Shown here: in pieces, positions 17,660 through 25,726 of the stretch
Layout: each line of letters starts with the position of its first letter
How positions within the stretch are numbered: the stretch's first letter is position 1
Assembly: GCF_038002825.1 (NCBI RefSeq)
Contig: NZ_JBBODF010000001.1
Coordinates: 7,068,001-7,132,000, forward strand
Length of the DNA: 64,000 nt
Origin: Paenibacillus sp. FSL H8-0048
GTDB lineage: Bacteria; Bacillota; Bacilli; Paenibacillales; Paenibacillaceae
Reading direction: 5' to 3'
Position numbers and translations under genes: made by a program
Notes under the pieces: model-generated
Databases searched by the model: none
What the model saw: the letters and a program-made list of their open reading frames with translations, nothing else
What the model was told of the DNA's origin: nothing

Positions 17660-17814
17660 CCAATTCACCTTCCCGTATATTGATATGATTTATATAATAC
17701 ATTGTAACTAATTTTTAAACACATTACTAGTTGGATTGCCGTCAGTTGTACATACTAGGCATAGAGAGCGGAGTGGAAACCGGATTAACCCCATACCGAA
17801 AGAGAGGCGGCTCT

Positions 17815-18306
17815 ATGAGTTCTTCCAGCAAGCCCAAAAACGTTCAGACGAATCCTTTTTATTTCTCCATTGAACTAGGTTATTTCGCCGGTTTAATCTG
17901 GGGGGGATTGCACTGGCTGATGTATGTTCTGCACTTTACCAAGGTCATTCCGGGTTTTTTGGCGGAGCCTTTTTTCAAGCATGAATTTCTGTTGACCCCT
18001 GCCGGACAGCTGCTCGGTTATTTATGCTTCATTGTACTCTCCGTATTGGCTTCCCTGATCTACGTGTTTATTTTCCGGAAGCTTAACGGCCCTTGGCCTG
18101 GGATGATATACGGGGTGCTGTGTTGGTCGGTCCTGTTCCTTGCCTGCTCGCGCTTATTCCTGCTCCAGCCTCCGTTCAAGCTGCCGTGGAACACGGTCAT
18201 CAGCGAATTCTGCCTGTTCCTGCTCTGGGGATTATTCATCGGATATACGGCGGCAATCGAGTATACGGATGAACGCAAACGCGAACAGCAGACGAAGCTG
18301 GCTTAG
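17815..18306 (+). CDS. yqhR: YqhR family membrane protein
   Basis: The 163-residue protein has four hydrophobic segments (FSIELGYFAGLIWGGLHWLM; LLGYLCFIVLSVLASLIYVF; GMIYGVLCWSVLFLACSRLF; EFCLFLLWGLFIGYTAAIEY), fitting DUF-type YqhR of Bacillus in size and neighbourhood. ATG at 17815 has AGAGGCGG upstream. Function unknown. In B. subtilis the next gene is aroQ (yqhS); it is absent here and the peptidase gene follows directly. Confidence 0.85.
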   Translation: MSSSSKPKNVQTNPFYFSIELGYFAGLIWGGLHWLMYVLHFTKVIPGFLAEPFFKHEFLLTPAGQLLGYLCFIVLSVLASLIYVFIFRKLNGPWPGMIYGVLCWSVLFLACSRLFLLQPPFKLPWNTVISEFCLFLLWGLFIGYTAAIEYTDERKREQQTKLA

Positions 18307-18382
18307 GCCCTTCGAAAAAACTTCTCAGTTGGCCTGCCGCTATGGTAAAATACAATGTGGCTATTTCGAGAGGAGAATGAAA

Positions 18383-19453
18383 ATGGGCAACAAGCGCGTC
18401 TCCAAGCTGCGTAAGGTTCTGCAGGAACTGGGACTGGATGCGATGTTAATTACCAGCGGATATAACCGCCGCTATTTGAGCGGGTTCACCGGCTCCTCCG
18501 GGTATGTACTGGTTACCGGTGATGACAGTTATCTGCTGACTGATTTCCGGTATATGACACAAGCCTCGGAACAGGTGAATGGCCTCAAGGTGGTACAGCA
18601 TGACTCCAAATTCATTGACACCGTGCGGGAACTGCTGCCGAAGGGCGGACAAGTCCGCGTCGGCTTCGAGCAGGATGATGTGACCTTCAGTGCGTACACC
18701 GCTTATGCGGAGGCTCTTGCCCCGGCAGCTATGGTACCGGTGTCGAAGGCTGTTGAGAACCTGCGTATGTTCAAGGACGAGGAAGAGCTGGCTGTTATGC
18801 AGCGGGCTGCCGATCTGGCAGACGCCACGTTCAGTCATATCCTGAATGTGATCAAGCCGGGCATGACGGAACGCGACGTTGATCTGGAAATGGAGTTTTA
18901 CATGCGTACGCATGGTGCAACTTCGTCTTCATTCGATACGATCGTCGCTTCCGGTGAGCGTTCAGCTATGCCGCATGGAGTAGCGAGCAGCAAGGTTATC
19001 GGGAACAACGAATTCGTCACCTTCGATTTCGGCGCGCTCCTGGACGGTTACTGCTCCGATGTGACCCGTACGATTGCTCTGGGTTCACCGGACCCTAAGC
19101 TGAAGGAGATCTACGATATTGTGCTTGAAGCGCAGCTTCATACGCTGGCGCATATCAAGCCCGGCATGACCGGCCGTGAATGTGATGCCCTGGCCCGGGA
19201 TATCATCACCCGTTACGGGTACGGTGAATACTTCGGCCACAGCACAGGCCATGGTCTCGGGATGGAAGTACATGAATGGCCGCGGTTATCCAAGCTGGCG
19301 GATGAAGTCATCCAGCCGGGGATGGTTGTTACTGTGGAGCCGGGAATCTATCTCTCGGGCCTTGGCGGCGTACGGATTGAAGATGATATTGTCATTACCG
19401 AGAGCGGCATCACGCTGCTGACACATTCATCGAAGGATTATTTGGTACTGTAA
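18383..19453 (+). CDS. yqhT: Xaa-Pro peptidase, M24 family (YqhT)
   Basis: A creatinase-like N-domain (LRKVLQELGLDAMLITSGYN) is joined to a metallopeptidase M24 'pita-bread' domain. Ligands are visible: Asp in DFGALLDGYCSDVTRT (two Asp), His in FGHSTGHGLGMEVHE, Glu in VEPGIYL and Glu in RIEDDIVIT. It removes N-terminal residues before proline in the cytosol, probably using Mn or Co. The ATG at 18383 lies 7 bases after AGGAG; the ATG at 18377 is too close. 356 residues matches the B. subtilis protein. It is followed by efp as in Bacillus. Confidence 0.94.
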   Translation: MGNKRVSKLRKVLQELGLDAMLITSGYNRRYLSGFTGSSGYVLVTGDDSYLLTDFRYMTQASEQVNGLKVVQHDSKFIDTVRELLPKGGQVRVGFEQDDVTFSAYTAYAEALAPAAMVPVSKAVENLRMFKDEEELAVMQRAADLADATFSHILNVIKPGMTERDVDLEMEFYMRTHGATSSSFDTIVASGERSAMPHGVASSKVIGNNEFVTFDFGALLDGYCSDVTRTIALGSPDPKLKEIYDIVLEAQLHTLAHIKPGMTGRECDALARDIITRYGYGEYFGHSTGHGLGMEVHEWPRLSKLADEVIQPGMVVTVEPGIYLSGLGGVRIEDDIVITESGITLLTHSSKDYLVL

Positions 19454-19498
19454 GACACTATCATTCAGTTCATTTATGGATTCCAGGAGGGATTTTTT

Positions 19499-20056
19499 GT
19501 GATTTCAGTTAACGATTTTAAGACAGGCCTGACCGTAGAAGTAGAAGGGGACATCTTCACCGTCCTAGATTTCCAGCACGTGAAGCCGGGTAAAGGCGCA
19601 GCCTTCGTCCGCTCCAAGCTGAAGAACCTGCGTAACGGCAATACGGTTGAGCGTACCTTCCGTGCAGGCGAAACGATTGGCCGCGCCATCATCGAGAACC
19701 GTGGCGTACAGTACCTGTATGCAAGCGGCTCTGAGCATGTGTTCATGGACAACGAGACTTACGACCAGTTCGAATTGACAGCCAAGCAGCTCGAATGGGA
19801 GCTTAACTTCCTTAGAGAGAACATGACCGTAAATATCGTCAGCTACCAGGGCGAAATCCTCGGGATCAACCTGCCGACCAGCGTAGAGCTGAAGGTTACC
19901 GAGACCGAACCGGGCGTGAAGGGTAACACGGCTCAAGGCGCAACCAAAGCTGCTGTTCTGGAGACCGGTCATACGGTTCAGGTACCGCTGTTCATCAACG
20001 AAGGAGACGTTCTCCTGGTCGATACCCGCGAAGGTAAATATATCTCCCGCGCGTAG
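19499..20056 (+). CDS. efp: Elongation factor P
   Basis: A 185-residue three-domain EF-P. The ribosome-tip loop VKPGKGAAF places the modifiable lysine at residue 32. EF-P binds between P and E sites and relieves stalling at polyproline. GTG at 19499 follows AGGAGGG at 8 bases. In B. subtilis Lys32 is 5-aminopentanolylated. Several neighbours here encode Pro-rich linkers (1716, 13442), likely clients. Confidence 0.98.
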   Translation: MISVNDFKTGLTVEVEGDIFTVLDFQHVKPGKGAAFVRSKLKNLRNGNTVERTFRAGETIGRAIIENRGVQYLYASGSEHVFMDNETYDQFELTAKQLEWELNFLRENMTVNIVSYQGEILGINLPTSVELKVTETEPGVKGNTAQGATKAAVLETGHTVQVPLFINEGDVLLVDTREGKYISRA

Positions 20057-20089
20057 GAGTCTTTTTGGATTCCAAATGTAACTTTGAGG

Positions 20090-20120
20090 GCCTCCCCGCT
20101 TGATGCGGCGGAGGTCTTTT
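20090..20120 (+). terminator. Intrinsic terminator after efp
   Basis: CCTCCCCGC and GCGGCGGAGG pair around TTGAT and are followed by TCTTTTT. Confidence 0.8.
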
Positions 20121-20137
20121 TGCAAATATAAGGGAAC

Positions 20138-20198
20138 TCCTTCTATTTCCTGCTGAAACGGAACCGTCCTTCAAAAGAACGGCAAAGCCGTTTCCACT
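20138..20198 (+). repeat. 61-bp double-hairpin element, copy 1
   Basis: A 61-base block starting TCCTTCTATTTC, with outer arms GAAACGG / CCGTTTC and inner arms CCGTCC / GAACGG. The same length and layout recur at 58904-58964 with 6 differences. It lies just behind the efp terminator. Confidence 0.85.
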
Positions 20199-20248
20199 TG
20201 TGTGGCAGGCTGGCCGAGAGGGAAGAAGTGATGGGAAAAGCGGATGAA

Positions 20249-20416
20249 AGGGATAAATCCCTCTGATTTAGCGGGAGGTTAGCTAAACGGGGGGATTAAA
20301 GGTATTAATCCCTTAGATTAAGCTAAAAGTGGACAGGACGGGTAAAATCAAAGGGATAAATCCCTCAGATTGGTAAGAAGCGGATGGCACACTAGGAATT
20401 AAAGGGATAAATCCCT
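20249..20416 (+). repeat. Array B: four AGGGATAAATCCCT palindromes, spaced 51-52-51 bp
   Basis: The 14-mer occurs at 20249, 20352 and 20403 as a perfect AGGGATAAATCCCT and at 20300 as the variant AGGTATTAATCCCT. Intervening sequence is not conserved. The array lies in the 620-base gap between efp and lysC; no gene is visible there. Confidence 0.85.
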
Positions 20417-20417
20417 C

Positions 20418-20581
20418 AGACGTACGTCTCAGGTGGGGCTGAATGTGGAGTGAAGGAGAGTAATGAGGAGCACTAGTGCACCAGAATTGGGCCAAAGTAG
20501 GCTGGATGAGTGAATGAGGAGCACTAGTGCACCAGAAATGGGCCGAAGCGGGCTGGATGAGTGAATGAGGAGCATTAGTGC
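20418..20581 (+). repeat. Array C: four palindromes spaced exactly 51 bp
   Basis: Perfect palindromes AGACGTACGTCT (centre 20423.5), GCACTAGTGC (20474.5) and GCACTAGTGC (20525.5), then GCATTAGTGC (20576.5), are equally spaced by 51 bp. The last three also share flanks (GAGGAG before, ACCAGAA after; GGCTGGATGAGTG between). The array follows array B directly and precedes lysC. Confidence 0.82.
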
Positions 20582-20666
20582 ACCAGAATGAAGCCTGAGC
20601 AGGCCGTGGCGGGCTGGAGATTAAGGCCGGGTTCATCAAAAATGGGCATATTATTTTGTGAAACCA

Positions 20667-20712
20667 TTAACGCATGTTATGATTTTCGTATTATACTGTG
20701 TTAAAGCGTTAA
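20667..20712 (+). promoter_or_regulatory. Putative lysC promoter region with inverted repeat
   Basis: TTAACGC (20667-20673) and GCGTTAA (20706-20712) are inverted repeats flanking TATACT (20692-20697), a possible -10 box. No convincing -35 is seen. No lysine riboswitch can be recognised in the short leader. Confidence 0.4.
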
Positions 20713-20758
20713 CCAAAATTCAAGCTACTTTAGAGCGAAATAGGGAGTGAATGGAACT

Positions 20759-22012
20759 TTGTCACTTTATGTCATGAAATTCGGGGGCAGCTCCGTCGGC
20801 GATGTTGAACGCATGAAGCGGGTCGCCGGGCGGATCGCAGCCAAGCAGGATGAAGGACATCGCTGCGTTGTGGTGGTCTCCGCTATGGGAGATACCACAG
20901 ATGATCTGATCGATCAGGCGAAACAGCTGAACGGTCAGCCCCCCGCACGCGAGATGGATATGCTGATGACTACCGGAGAGCAGATCTCCGTTGCGCTTCT
21001 GTCGATTGCGCTTCACGGAATCGGCCGGAATGCCGTATCCTATACAGGCTGGCAGGCCGGGTTCCGTACCGATGAGACCCACGGCCGGGCACGGATCAGT
21101 GAGATTGTTCCACGCCGGGTGCTGGAGTCGCTGGAGCGTGAGCAGATTGTAATTGTAGCCGGCTTCCAGGGCATGACGCTGGATGGCGAGATCACCACGC
21201 TGGGCCGCGGAGGCTCGGATACGACGGCGGTTGCGCTGGCTGCAGCGATTAAAGCGGATGTCTGCGAGATCTACACTGACGTCGACGGGATCTACTCGAC
21301 TGACCCGCGTATTGTGAAGACGGCGCGCAAGCTGAAGGAAATCTCCTATGACGAGATGCTGGAGCTGGCGAATCTCGGGGCAGCCGTGCTGCATCCGCGT
21401 GCTGTGGAATATGCCAAACGATATCAAGTGAAGCTGGTCGTAAGATCAAGCTTTAACCATAATGAAGGTACTGTGGTGAAGGAGGAAGCAAGCATGGAGC
21501 AGGGTGTAGTGGTAAGCGGAATTGCCTATGACAAGAATGTGGCCCGGATCAGTATTCTGGGAGTTCCTGATGTACCGGGGGTACTTGCGCAGGTATTCGG
21601 CAAGCTGGCCGATGAGGGCGTGGATGTTGATATTATCGTGCAGAGCGGGGTGCAGAACGAGACTGCAGATTTCTCCTTCACTGTAGCGCTTGGCGATCTG
21701 GTGAAGGCCAAGGAGGTCATCGAGGGGCTGCACAGCGTATTGCCTTACCGTGAAGTGACCTCTGAGGACAGTCTGGTCAAGGTGTCGATTGTCGGCGCCG
21801 GGATGGTCAGCCACCCGGGGGTTGCCGCCAAGATGTTCGAGGTCATCTCGAATGAAGGCGTGAGCATCAAGATGGTCAGCACCTCCGAGATCAAGGTATC
21901 GTGTGTGATTGAATCCGGCAACCTGCAGCAGATTATTCAGGCGCTGCATACCGCTTATAACCTGGATACAGAAGAGCAAGCCTTCGTGGGAGGTCCGCAG
22001 GACCGCCGCTAA
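20759..22012 (+). CDS. lysC: Aspartokinase (LysC type)
   Basis: This enzyme phosphorylates aspartate, first step to lysine, threonine, methionine and diaminopimelate. It begins MSLYVMKFGGSSVG (kinase P-loop-like KFGGSS), with GRGGSDTTA in the catalytic domain, and ends in two ACT domains (about 260-417; ISILGVPDVPGVLAQVF, VSIVGAGMVSHPGVAAKMF) for feedback control. The TTG at 20759 is chosen (GGGAG 11 bases upstream; start matches the family); a GTG at 20747 overlaps the ribosome site. About 417 residues. It interrupts the efp-yqhV order of Bacillus. Confidence 0.93.
   Translation: MSLYVMKFGGSSVGDVERMKRVAGRIAAKQDEGHRCVVVVSAMGDTTDDLIDQAKQLNGQPPAREMDMLMTTGEQISVALLSIALHGIGRNAVSYTGWQAGFRTDETHGRARISEIVPRRVLESLEREQIVIVAGFQGMTLDGEITTLGRGGSDTTAVALAAAIKADVCEIYTDVDGIYSTDPRIVKTARKLKEISYDEMLELANLGAAVLHPRAVEYAKRYQVKLVVRSSFNHNEGTVVKEEASMEQGVVVSGIAYDKNVARISILGVPDVPGVLAQVFGKLADEGVDVDIIVQSGVQNETADFSFTVALGDLVKAKEVIEGLHSVLPYREVTSEDSLVKVSIVGAGMVSHPGVAAKMFEVISNEGVSIKMVSTSEIKVSCVIESGNLQQIIQALHTAYNLDTEEQAFVGGPQDRR
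21478..22012 (+). other. Internal translation start for an aspartokinase beta subunit
   Basis: Inside lysC a strong AAGGAGG (21479-21485) precedes an in-frame ATG at 21494 by 8 bases. Initiation there would give a 172-residue protein of only the ACT domains (MEQGVVVSGIAYDKN...). B. subtilis aspartokinase II is known to make such a beta subunit from an internal start of its gene, giving an alpha2beta2 enzyme. The same arrangement is inferred here. Confidence 0.8.
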
Positions 22013-22037
22013 GCCTGCCGGAAGGTATCGTAATTAC

Positions 22038-22085
22038 AGAAGAGTGCTGTTTCCCGCCGAAGCGGAGAACAGCACTCTTCTTTTG
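22038..22085. terminator. Terminator between convergent lysC and yitT-family gene
   Basis: AGAAGAGTGCTGTT pairs with AACAGCACTCTTCT, with TTTT after; A-rich on the left arm side, so probably used by both strands. Confidence 0.85.
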
Positions 22086-22091
22086 CATTCA

Positions 22092-22958
22092 CTAGCTCAG
22101 CCGCCGGAACCTGCCCATAATTTCTACGGTCTCCAGCACGTTAACGAAGGATTTCGGATCAGTCTCCAGAATCGTCTTGCGCAGATCTGCCAGCTCATAA
22201 CGGGTGGTTACGGTCATCAGCATCGTATTGCCCTCGTGACTGTACCCGCCCTCCGCGTTCACAACGGTGATGCCGTGCGGCAGGCTGGTCAGCCGGTTCA
22301 GCATTTTCTCGCGCTCCTTGGTGACAATGAAGCAGGTCAGCTTGACATGGCGGATGTGGATCATATCAACCACCCGGCTTTTGACGAAGATACAGAGCAT
22401 GGCGTATAGCGCGGAATCCCAGCTTTTGAAGAAGCCGAGACTTAAGATGACCAGACCGTCCATGACGAACAGCACGGTGCCCATGGGAATATCCCGCTTA
22501 CGGGTAATAATGGAGCCGAGAATGTCGAAGCCCCCGGAAGAACCGCCCGCCCGCAGCGAGAAGCCCACCCCTCCCGCAATAATTACCCCGCCGAAGATAC
22601 TGGCCAGAATCGGGTCCTTGGTAAGCTTCACTACAGGGATAACGGTCAGGAACCAGGTGGTGGACAGAACGGACAGCATGCTATAGCAGATGTATTTTTT
22701 GCCCACGGCTACGAAGCCCCAGATCAGGATCGGCAGATTGATGGCGAAATAATACAGCGAAATATACTTAGGATGGGTTAAATACCCGATGATCGAAGCT
22801 GTCCCCGCTACACCGCCGCTGAGCAGCTGGTGCGGAATCAGGAACAGGCGGAGCCCGGCTGCGACCAGGAAGGCTGAAAATATAATAATAGCAACCTCTT
22901 TTACCTGTCTGGCTATCGTTCCTGATACAAGCGGTACTACGAAATTACGAACCTGCAT
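22092..22958 (-). CDS. YitT family membrane protein (DUF161/DUF2179)
   Basis: The 288-residue protein has an N-terminal membrane domain of five to six helices with YitT motifs (LIPHQLLSGGVAG, LRAGGSSGGFDILGSII) and a cytoplasmic DUF2179 domain (about 215-285: HGITVVNAEGGYSHEG, MTVTTRYELADLRKTI). Ribosome site GAAGGGG precedes the ATG. Transport or signalling roles are suspected for the family but substrates are unproven. It is opposite in orientation to its neighbours and not in the Bacillus efp-yqhV order. Confidence 0.9.
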   Translation of the reverse strand: MQVRNFVVPLVSGTIARQVKEVAIIIFSAFLVAAGLRLFLIPHQLLSGGVAGTASIIGYLTHPKYISLYYFAINLPILIWGFVAVGKKYICYSMLSVLSTTWFLTVIPVVKLTKDPILASIFGGVIIAGGVGFSLRAGGSSGGFDILGSIITRKRDIPMGTVLFVMDGLVILSLGFFKSWDSALYAMLCIFVKSRVVDMIHIRHVKLTCFIVTKEREKMLNRLTSLPHGITVVNAEGGYSHEGNTMLMTVTTRYELADLRKTILETDPKSFVNVLETVEIMGRFRRLS

Positions 22959-23197
22959 GACTGTGATCCCCTTCTTTGTTAGTTATCTTTTAAATGGCAA
23001 AATTAATTTTATCATACCGATGATATTTTTTTATATAGGGCTGCACTATGATTTCTTTCACACCTTCTGAAATCTCCGCTAGTATCCCCATTTCTTCTTG
23101 TCTAAAGTCGCCCCTTTCCGCATATCCATGGATAACAGCTTGTTTGTGTGCAGGGAATGTGTACGATCCATAGATTTGAACGAAGGAGATGAGATTT

Positions 23198-23461
23198 TTG
23201 GACAAGTATGTAAGCTGGATGTCCGGCCTGCGGCTGCTGTCCGGCAGTGTGGAGATTGCGGCGGCCATAATTATGCTGAAGCTGAATCAGGTGGATAAGG
23301 CGCTGGCTGTCAATTCGGGATTGGCGCTCGTCGGCCCTACAATCCTCATTCTGACCACGGCTGTCGGCCTTACAGGGATGGCAGAGCAACTGTCCTGGGG
23401 GAAGCTGGGCTGGATTGGCTGCGGGGTGGCTATTCTCTTATTCGGGATTCTGAAGAAATGA
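23198..23461 (+). CDS. yqhV: DUF2619 membrane protein YqhV
   Basis: An 87-residue protein with three hydrophobic segments, matching YqhV in size, fold and position directly before spoIIIAA. The TTG at 23198 (MDKYVSWMSGLRLLS) is preferred because GAAGGAG ends 9 bases upstream; the ATG at 23189 overlaps that site. Function unknown; the fixed position next to spoIIIA suggests a link to sporulation but none is shown. Confidence 0.87.
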   Translation: MDKYVSWMSGLRLLSGSVEIAAAIIMLKLNQVDKALAVNSGLALVGPTILILTTAVGLTGMAEQLSWGKLGWIGCGVAILLFGILKK

Positions 23462-23471
23462 TAGATGCTAG

Positions 23472-23499
23472 GCATAATGCACAAGTACAAGCATAAATA
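23472..23499 (+). promoter_or_regulatory. Candidate sigma-E promoter of the spoIIIA operon
   Basis: GCATAAT (23472-23478), 13 bases, CATAAATA (23492-23499) resembles the sigma-E pattern. The spoIIIA operon is sigma-E-controlled in B. subtilis; this match is by eye only. Confidence 0.4.
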
Positions 23500-23544
23500 T
23501 GGAATAAAGCTAATTTAGTAGAGTACAGCTTGGGGGTACCTGGT

Positions 23545-24552
23545 ATGGCATATGACTGGCTTCTGTTGTTTCCCGAAAAAGTAAGAGCGCTGCTCGGCGG
23601 CCTCCCCGCTGCGCTCCTGGACAAGGTGGAGGAGATTCGTGTCCGTGAGGGACGGCCGCTGGAGATCAACTATTCCGGCAAATATCATTTCATCGGCGCC
23701 GGCGGCACTCTGACCCAGCTTCCCGCCGAGGCTTACCGGCCGGACCGGGAGGATACGCACCGGCTGCTGGACCTCATCAGCAATCATTCGCTCTATACGA
23801 TGGAAGAGGAGCTGCGCAAGGGCTTCATCACTATTCCCGGCGGACACCGGATCGGCCTCTGCGGCCGGACGGTACTGAGCGGGGGCGGTGTGGAGCATCT
23901 GCGCGATATTACCGGCTTCAACGTGCGGATTGCCCGTGAGGTGCACGGCATCGCCGACAGCGTGCTGCCTTATCTGCTGGACCGGGGGCGGCAGCGGGTC
24001 ATGCATACGCTGATCCTGTCACCGCCGCAGCATGGCAAGACCACACTGCTGCGCGATCTGGCCAGGCAGCTGTCGGCGGGTACAAGCGGCGGCCGGGAGG
24101 GCAACCGGCCGGGGCTGAAGGTCGGCATCGTGGACGAACGCTCCGAGATCGCAGGCAGCCGCCGGGGAATTCCCGCCTTCGATGTCGGGCCGCGCACGGA
24201 CATTCTGGACGGCTGTCCCAAGGCGGAGGGCATGATGATGATGATCCGCTCGCTGTCGCCCGATGTGCTGATTGCCGATGAAATTGGACGCGTGGAGGAT
24301 GCGGAGGCGGTGACCGAGGCGCTGCACGCCGGGATCTCGGTGGTCGCCTCCGCGCACGGCAAGGAAGTGTCCGAGCTGGCCCGGCGGCCGGGGCTCGGCG
24401 GACTGCTGGAGCACCGGATGTTCGAGCGGTATGTGATTCTGCACCGCGGGGCCTCCGGCTTGTCCTTCCGCATTCTGGATGCCCAGAAGCGCGGGCTGCT
24501 GCTGGTCTCGCCGGAGGAGCAGCCGGTGTCAGGGGGTGACCGCCATGCTTAA
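23545..24552 (+). CDS. spoIIIAA: Stage III sporulation protein AA (ATPase)
   Basis: A cytoplasmic secretion-type ATPase of about 335 residues with a P-loop SPPQHGKTTLLRDLA and Walker B-like VLIADEIGR. It is made in the mother cell and energises the SpoIIIA-SpoIIQ feeding-tube complex. ATG at 23545 is preferred (GGGGG 8 bases upstream); a TTG at 23530 opens the frame. It overlaps spoIIIAB by 8 bases. Confidence 0.96.
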   Translation: MAYDWLLLFPEKVRALLGGLPAALLDKVEEIRVREGRPLEINYSGKYHFIGAGGTLTQLPAEAYRPDREDTHRLLDLISNHSLYTMEEELRKGFITIPGGHRIGLCGRTVLSGGGVEHLRDITGFNVRIAREVHGIADSVLPYLLDRGRQRVMHTLILSPPQHGKTTLLRDLARQLSAGTSGGREGNRPGLKVGIVDERSEIAGSRRGIPAFDVGPRTDILDGCPKAEGMMMMIRSLSPDVLIADEIGRVEDAEAVTEALHAGISVVASAHGKEVSELARRPGLGGLLEHRMFERYVILHRGASGLSFRILDAQKRGLLLVSPEEQPVSGGDRHA

Positions 24553-25063
24553 GCTGCTTGGCGCGGTACTGATCGTGCTGGCCGGAACACTGGCCGGCTT
24601 CAAGCGGGCGGCCCAGTATGCCGACCGGCCAAGGCATATCCGGGCCTTGATTGCAGCGCTCCAGCGGCTGGAGACCGAGATCCAGTACGGTTACACGCCG
24701 CTGCCGGAGGCGCTGCGCCGGATCGGGCTGCAGACGAAGGAGCCGCTGCGGGCCTTCTTCCTTACGGCGGCGGATGAGATGAATCCGCCGCATAACTACA
24801 GTGCGGAAGAGGCCATCCGGCGGGCGATGGAAGCCCACTGGAGCAGCGCATCGCTGCGGGGCACGGAGAAGGAGATCATCCGGCAGCTCAGCTGCACGCT
24901 TGGAACCAGTGACCGGCCGAATCAGAGCACGCATATTGCGCTGGCTTTACAGCAATTGAAGCAAGAGGAGACAGCGGCCAGAGAAGATCAGGGCAAGTAT
25001 GAGAAGGTGAGCAAAAGCCTGGGTCTGCTGCTTGGAGCATTGATCGTCATTTTGATCTTTTAG
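24545..25063 (+). CDS. spoIIIAB: Stage III sporulation protein AB
   Basis: A 172-residue GspF-like protein with N- and C-terminal hydrophobic segments (MLKLLGAVLIVLAGTLAGF; LGLLLGALIVILIF), as in the B. subtilis protein of 171 residues. It is thought to be a membrane platform of the SpoIIIA channel. The ATG lies inside the end of spoIIIAA with GGGGGTG upstream, indicating translational coupling. Confidence 0.95.
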   Translation: MLKLLGAVLIVLAGTLAGFKRAAQYADRPRHIRALIAALQRLETEIQYGYTPLPEALRRIGLQTKEPLRAFFLTAADEMNPPHNYSAEEAIRRAMEAHWSSASLRGTEKEIIRQLSCTLGTSDRPNQSTHIALALQQLKQEETAAREDQGKYEKVSKSLGLLLGALIVILIF

Positions 25064-25076
25064 CGAGGTGCCAGGA

Positions 25077-25280
25077 ATGAATATTGAAGTCAACGCGATC
25101 TTTCAGATTGCCGGCATCGGCATCATTATCGCCATGATCCACACGGTGCTTAAGCAGATGGGTAAAGAGGATATCGCCCACTGGGTAACGATTGTCGGCT
25201 TTATCATCGTCCTCTTCATGGTCATCCGGATGCTGGATGGGCTGCTGCAGGAAATCAAAACGATTTTTCTTTTTCAGTAG
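25077..25280 (+). CDS. spoIIIAC: Stage III sporulation protein AC
   Basis: A 67-residue membrane protein with two helices (FQIAGIGIIIAMIHTVLKQMG; TIVGFIIVLFMVIRMLDGL). Length agrees with the Bacillus protein (68). ATG at 25077 has GCGAGG 8 bases upstream; a GTG at 25068 is inside that site. Membrane part of the SpoIIIA channel. Confidence 0.94.
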   Translation: MNIEVNAIFQIAGIGIIIAMIHTVLKQMGKEDIAHWVTIVGFIIVLFMVIRMLDGLLQEIKTIFLFQ

Positions 25281-25289
25281 GCTGAAGTT

Positions 25290-25679
25290 ATGGAAATCAT
25301 TCAGATTGTGGGAATTGGCATCTTGGCGACGGTCCTGATCCTCGTCCTGAAGGAGCAAAAGCCGGTATTCGCCTTCCTGCTGACTACGGCGGCCGGCATT
25401 CTGATTTTCCTGTTCCTGATCGGCAAGATCGGAACAATTCTCGGTACGCTGGAGCGGGTCGCGGAATCCTCCGGGATGGAAATGATCCATATCAAAACCG
25501 TGTTCAAAATCATCGGCATCTCCTATATCGCGGAATTTGGGGCGCAGATTGTAAGGGATGCCGGGCAGGAATCGATTGCTTCCAAGATTGAGCTGGCCGG
25601 CAAGGTGCTGATCATGGTGCTGGCTGTCCCGATTATCAGCATTATTATTGAAACGGTCATGAAGCTGCTGCCAGCCTGA
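25290..25679 (+). CDS. spoIIIAD: Stage III sporulation protein AD
   Basis: A 129-residue polytopic protein (three to four helices), starting MEIIQIVGIGILATVLILVLKE and homologous in layout to SpoIIIAC plus an extra helix pair. Channel component in the outer forespore membrane; starts 9 bases after spoIIIAC. Confidence 0.94.
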   Translation: MEIIQIVGIGILATVLILVLKEQKPVFAFLLTTAAGILIFLFLIGKIGTILGTLERVAESSGMEMIHIKTVFKIIGISYIAEFGAQIVRDAGQESIASKIELAGKVLIMVLAVPIISIIIETVMKLLPA

Positions 25680-25726
25680 TACAGCGGACATGCCGGACAA
25701 GTTGGAGTAAAGCGGAGGTGAGGGGA

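Noticed and set aside
20620..20746. Lysine riboswitch before lysC
   Set aside because: The leader between the putative -10 box and the start is only about 60 bases and lacks the L-box landmarks.
24019..24934. Long frames opposite spoIIIAA/spoIIIAB
   Set aside because: High-GC shadow with Arg/Ser/Pro bias; the plus-strand genes are certain.
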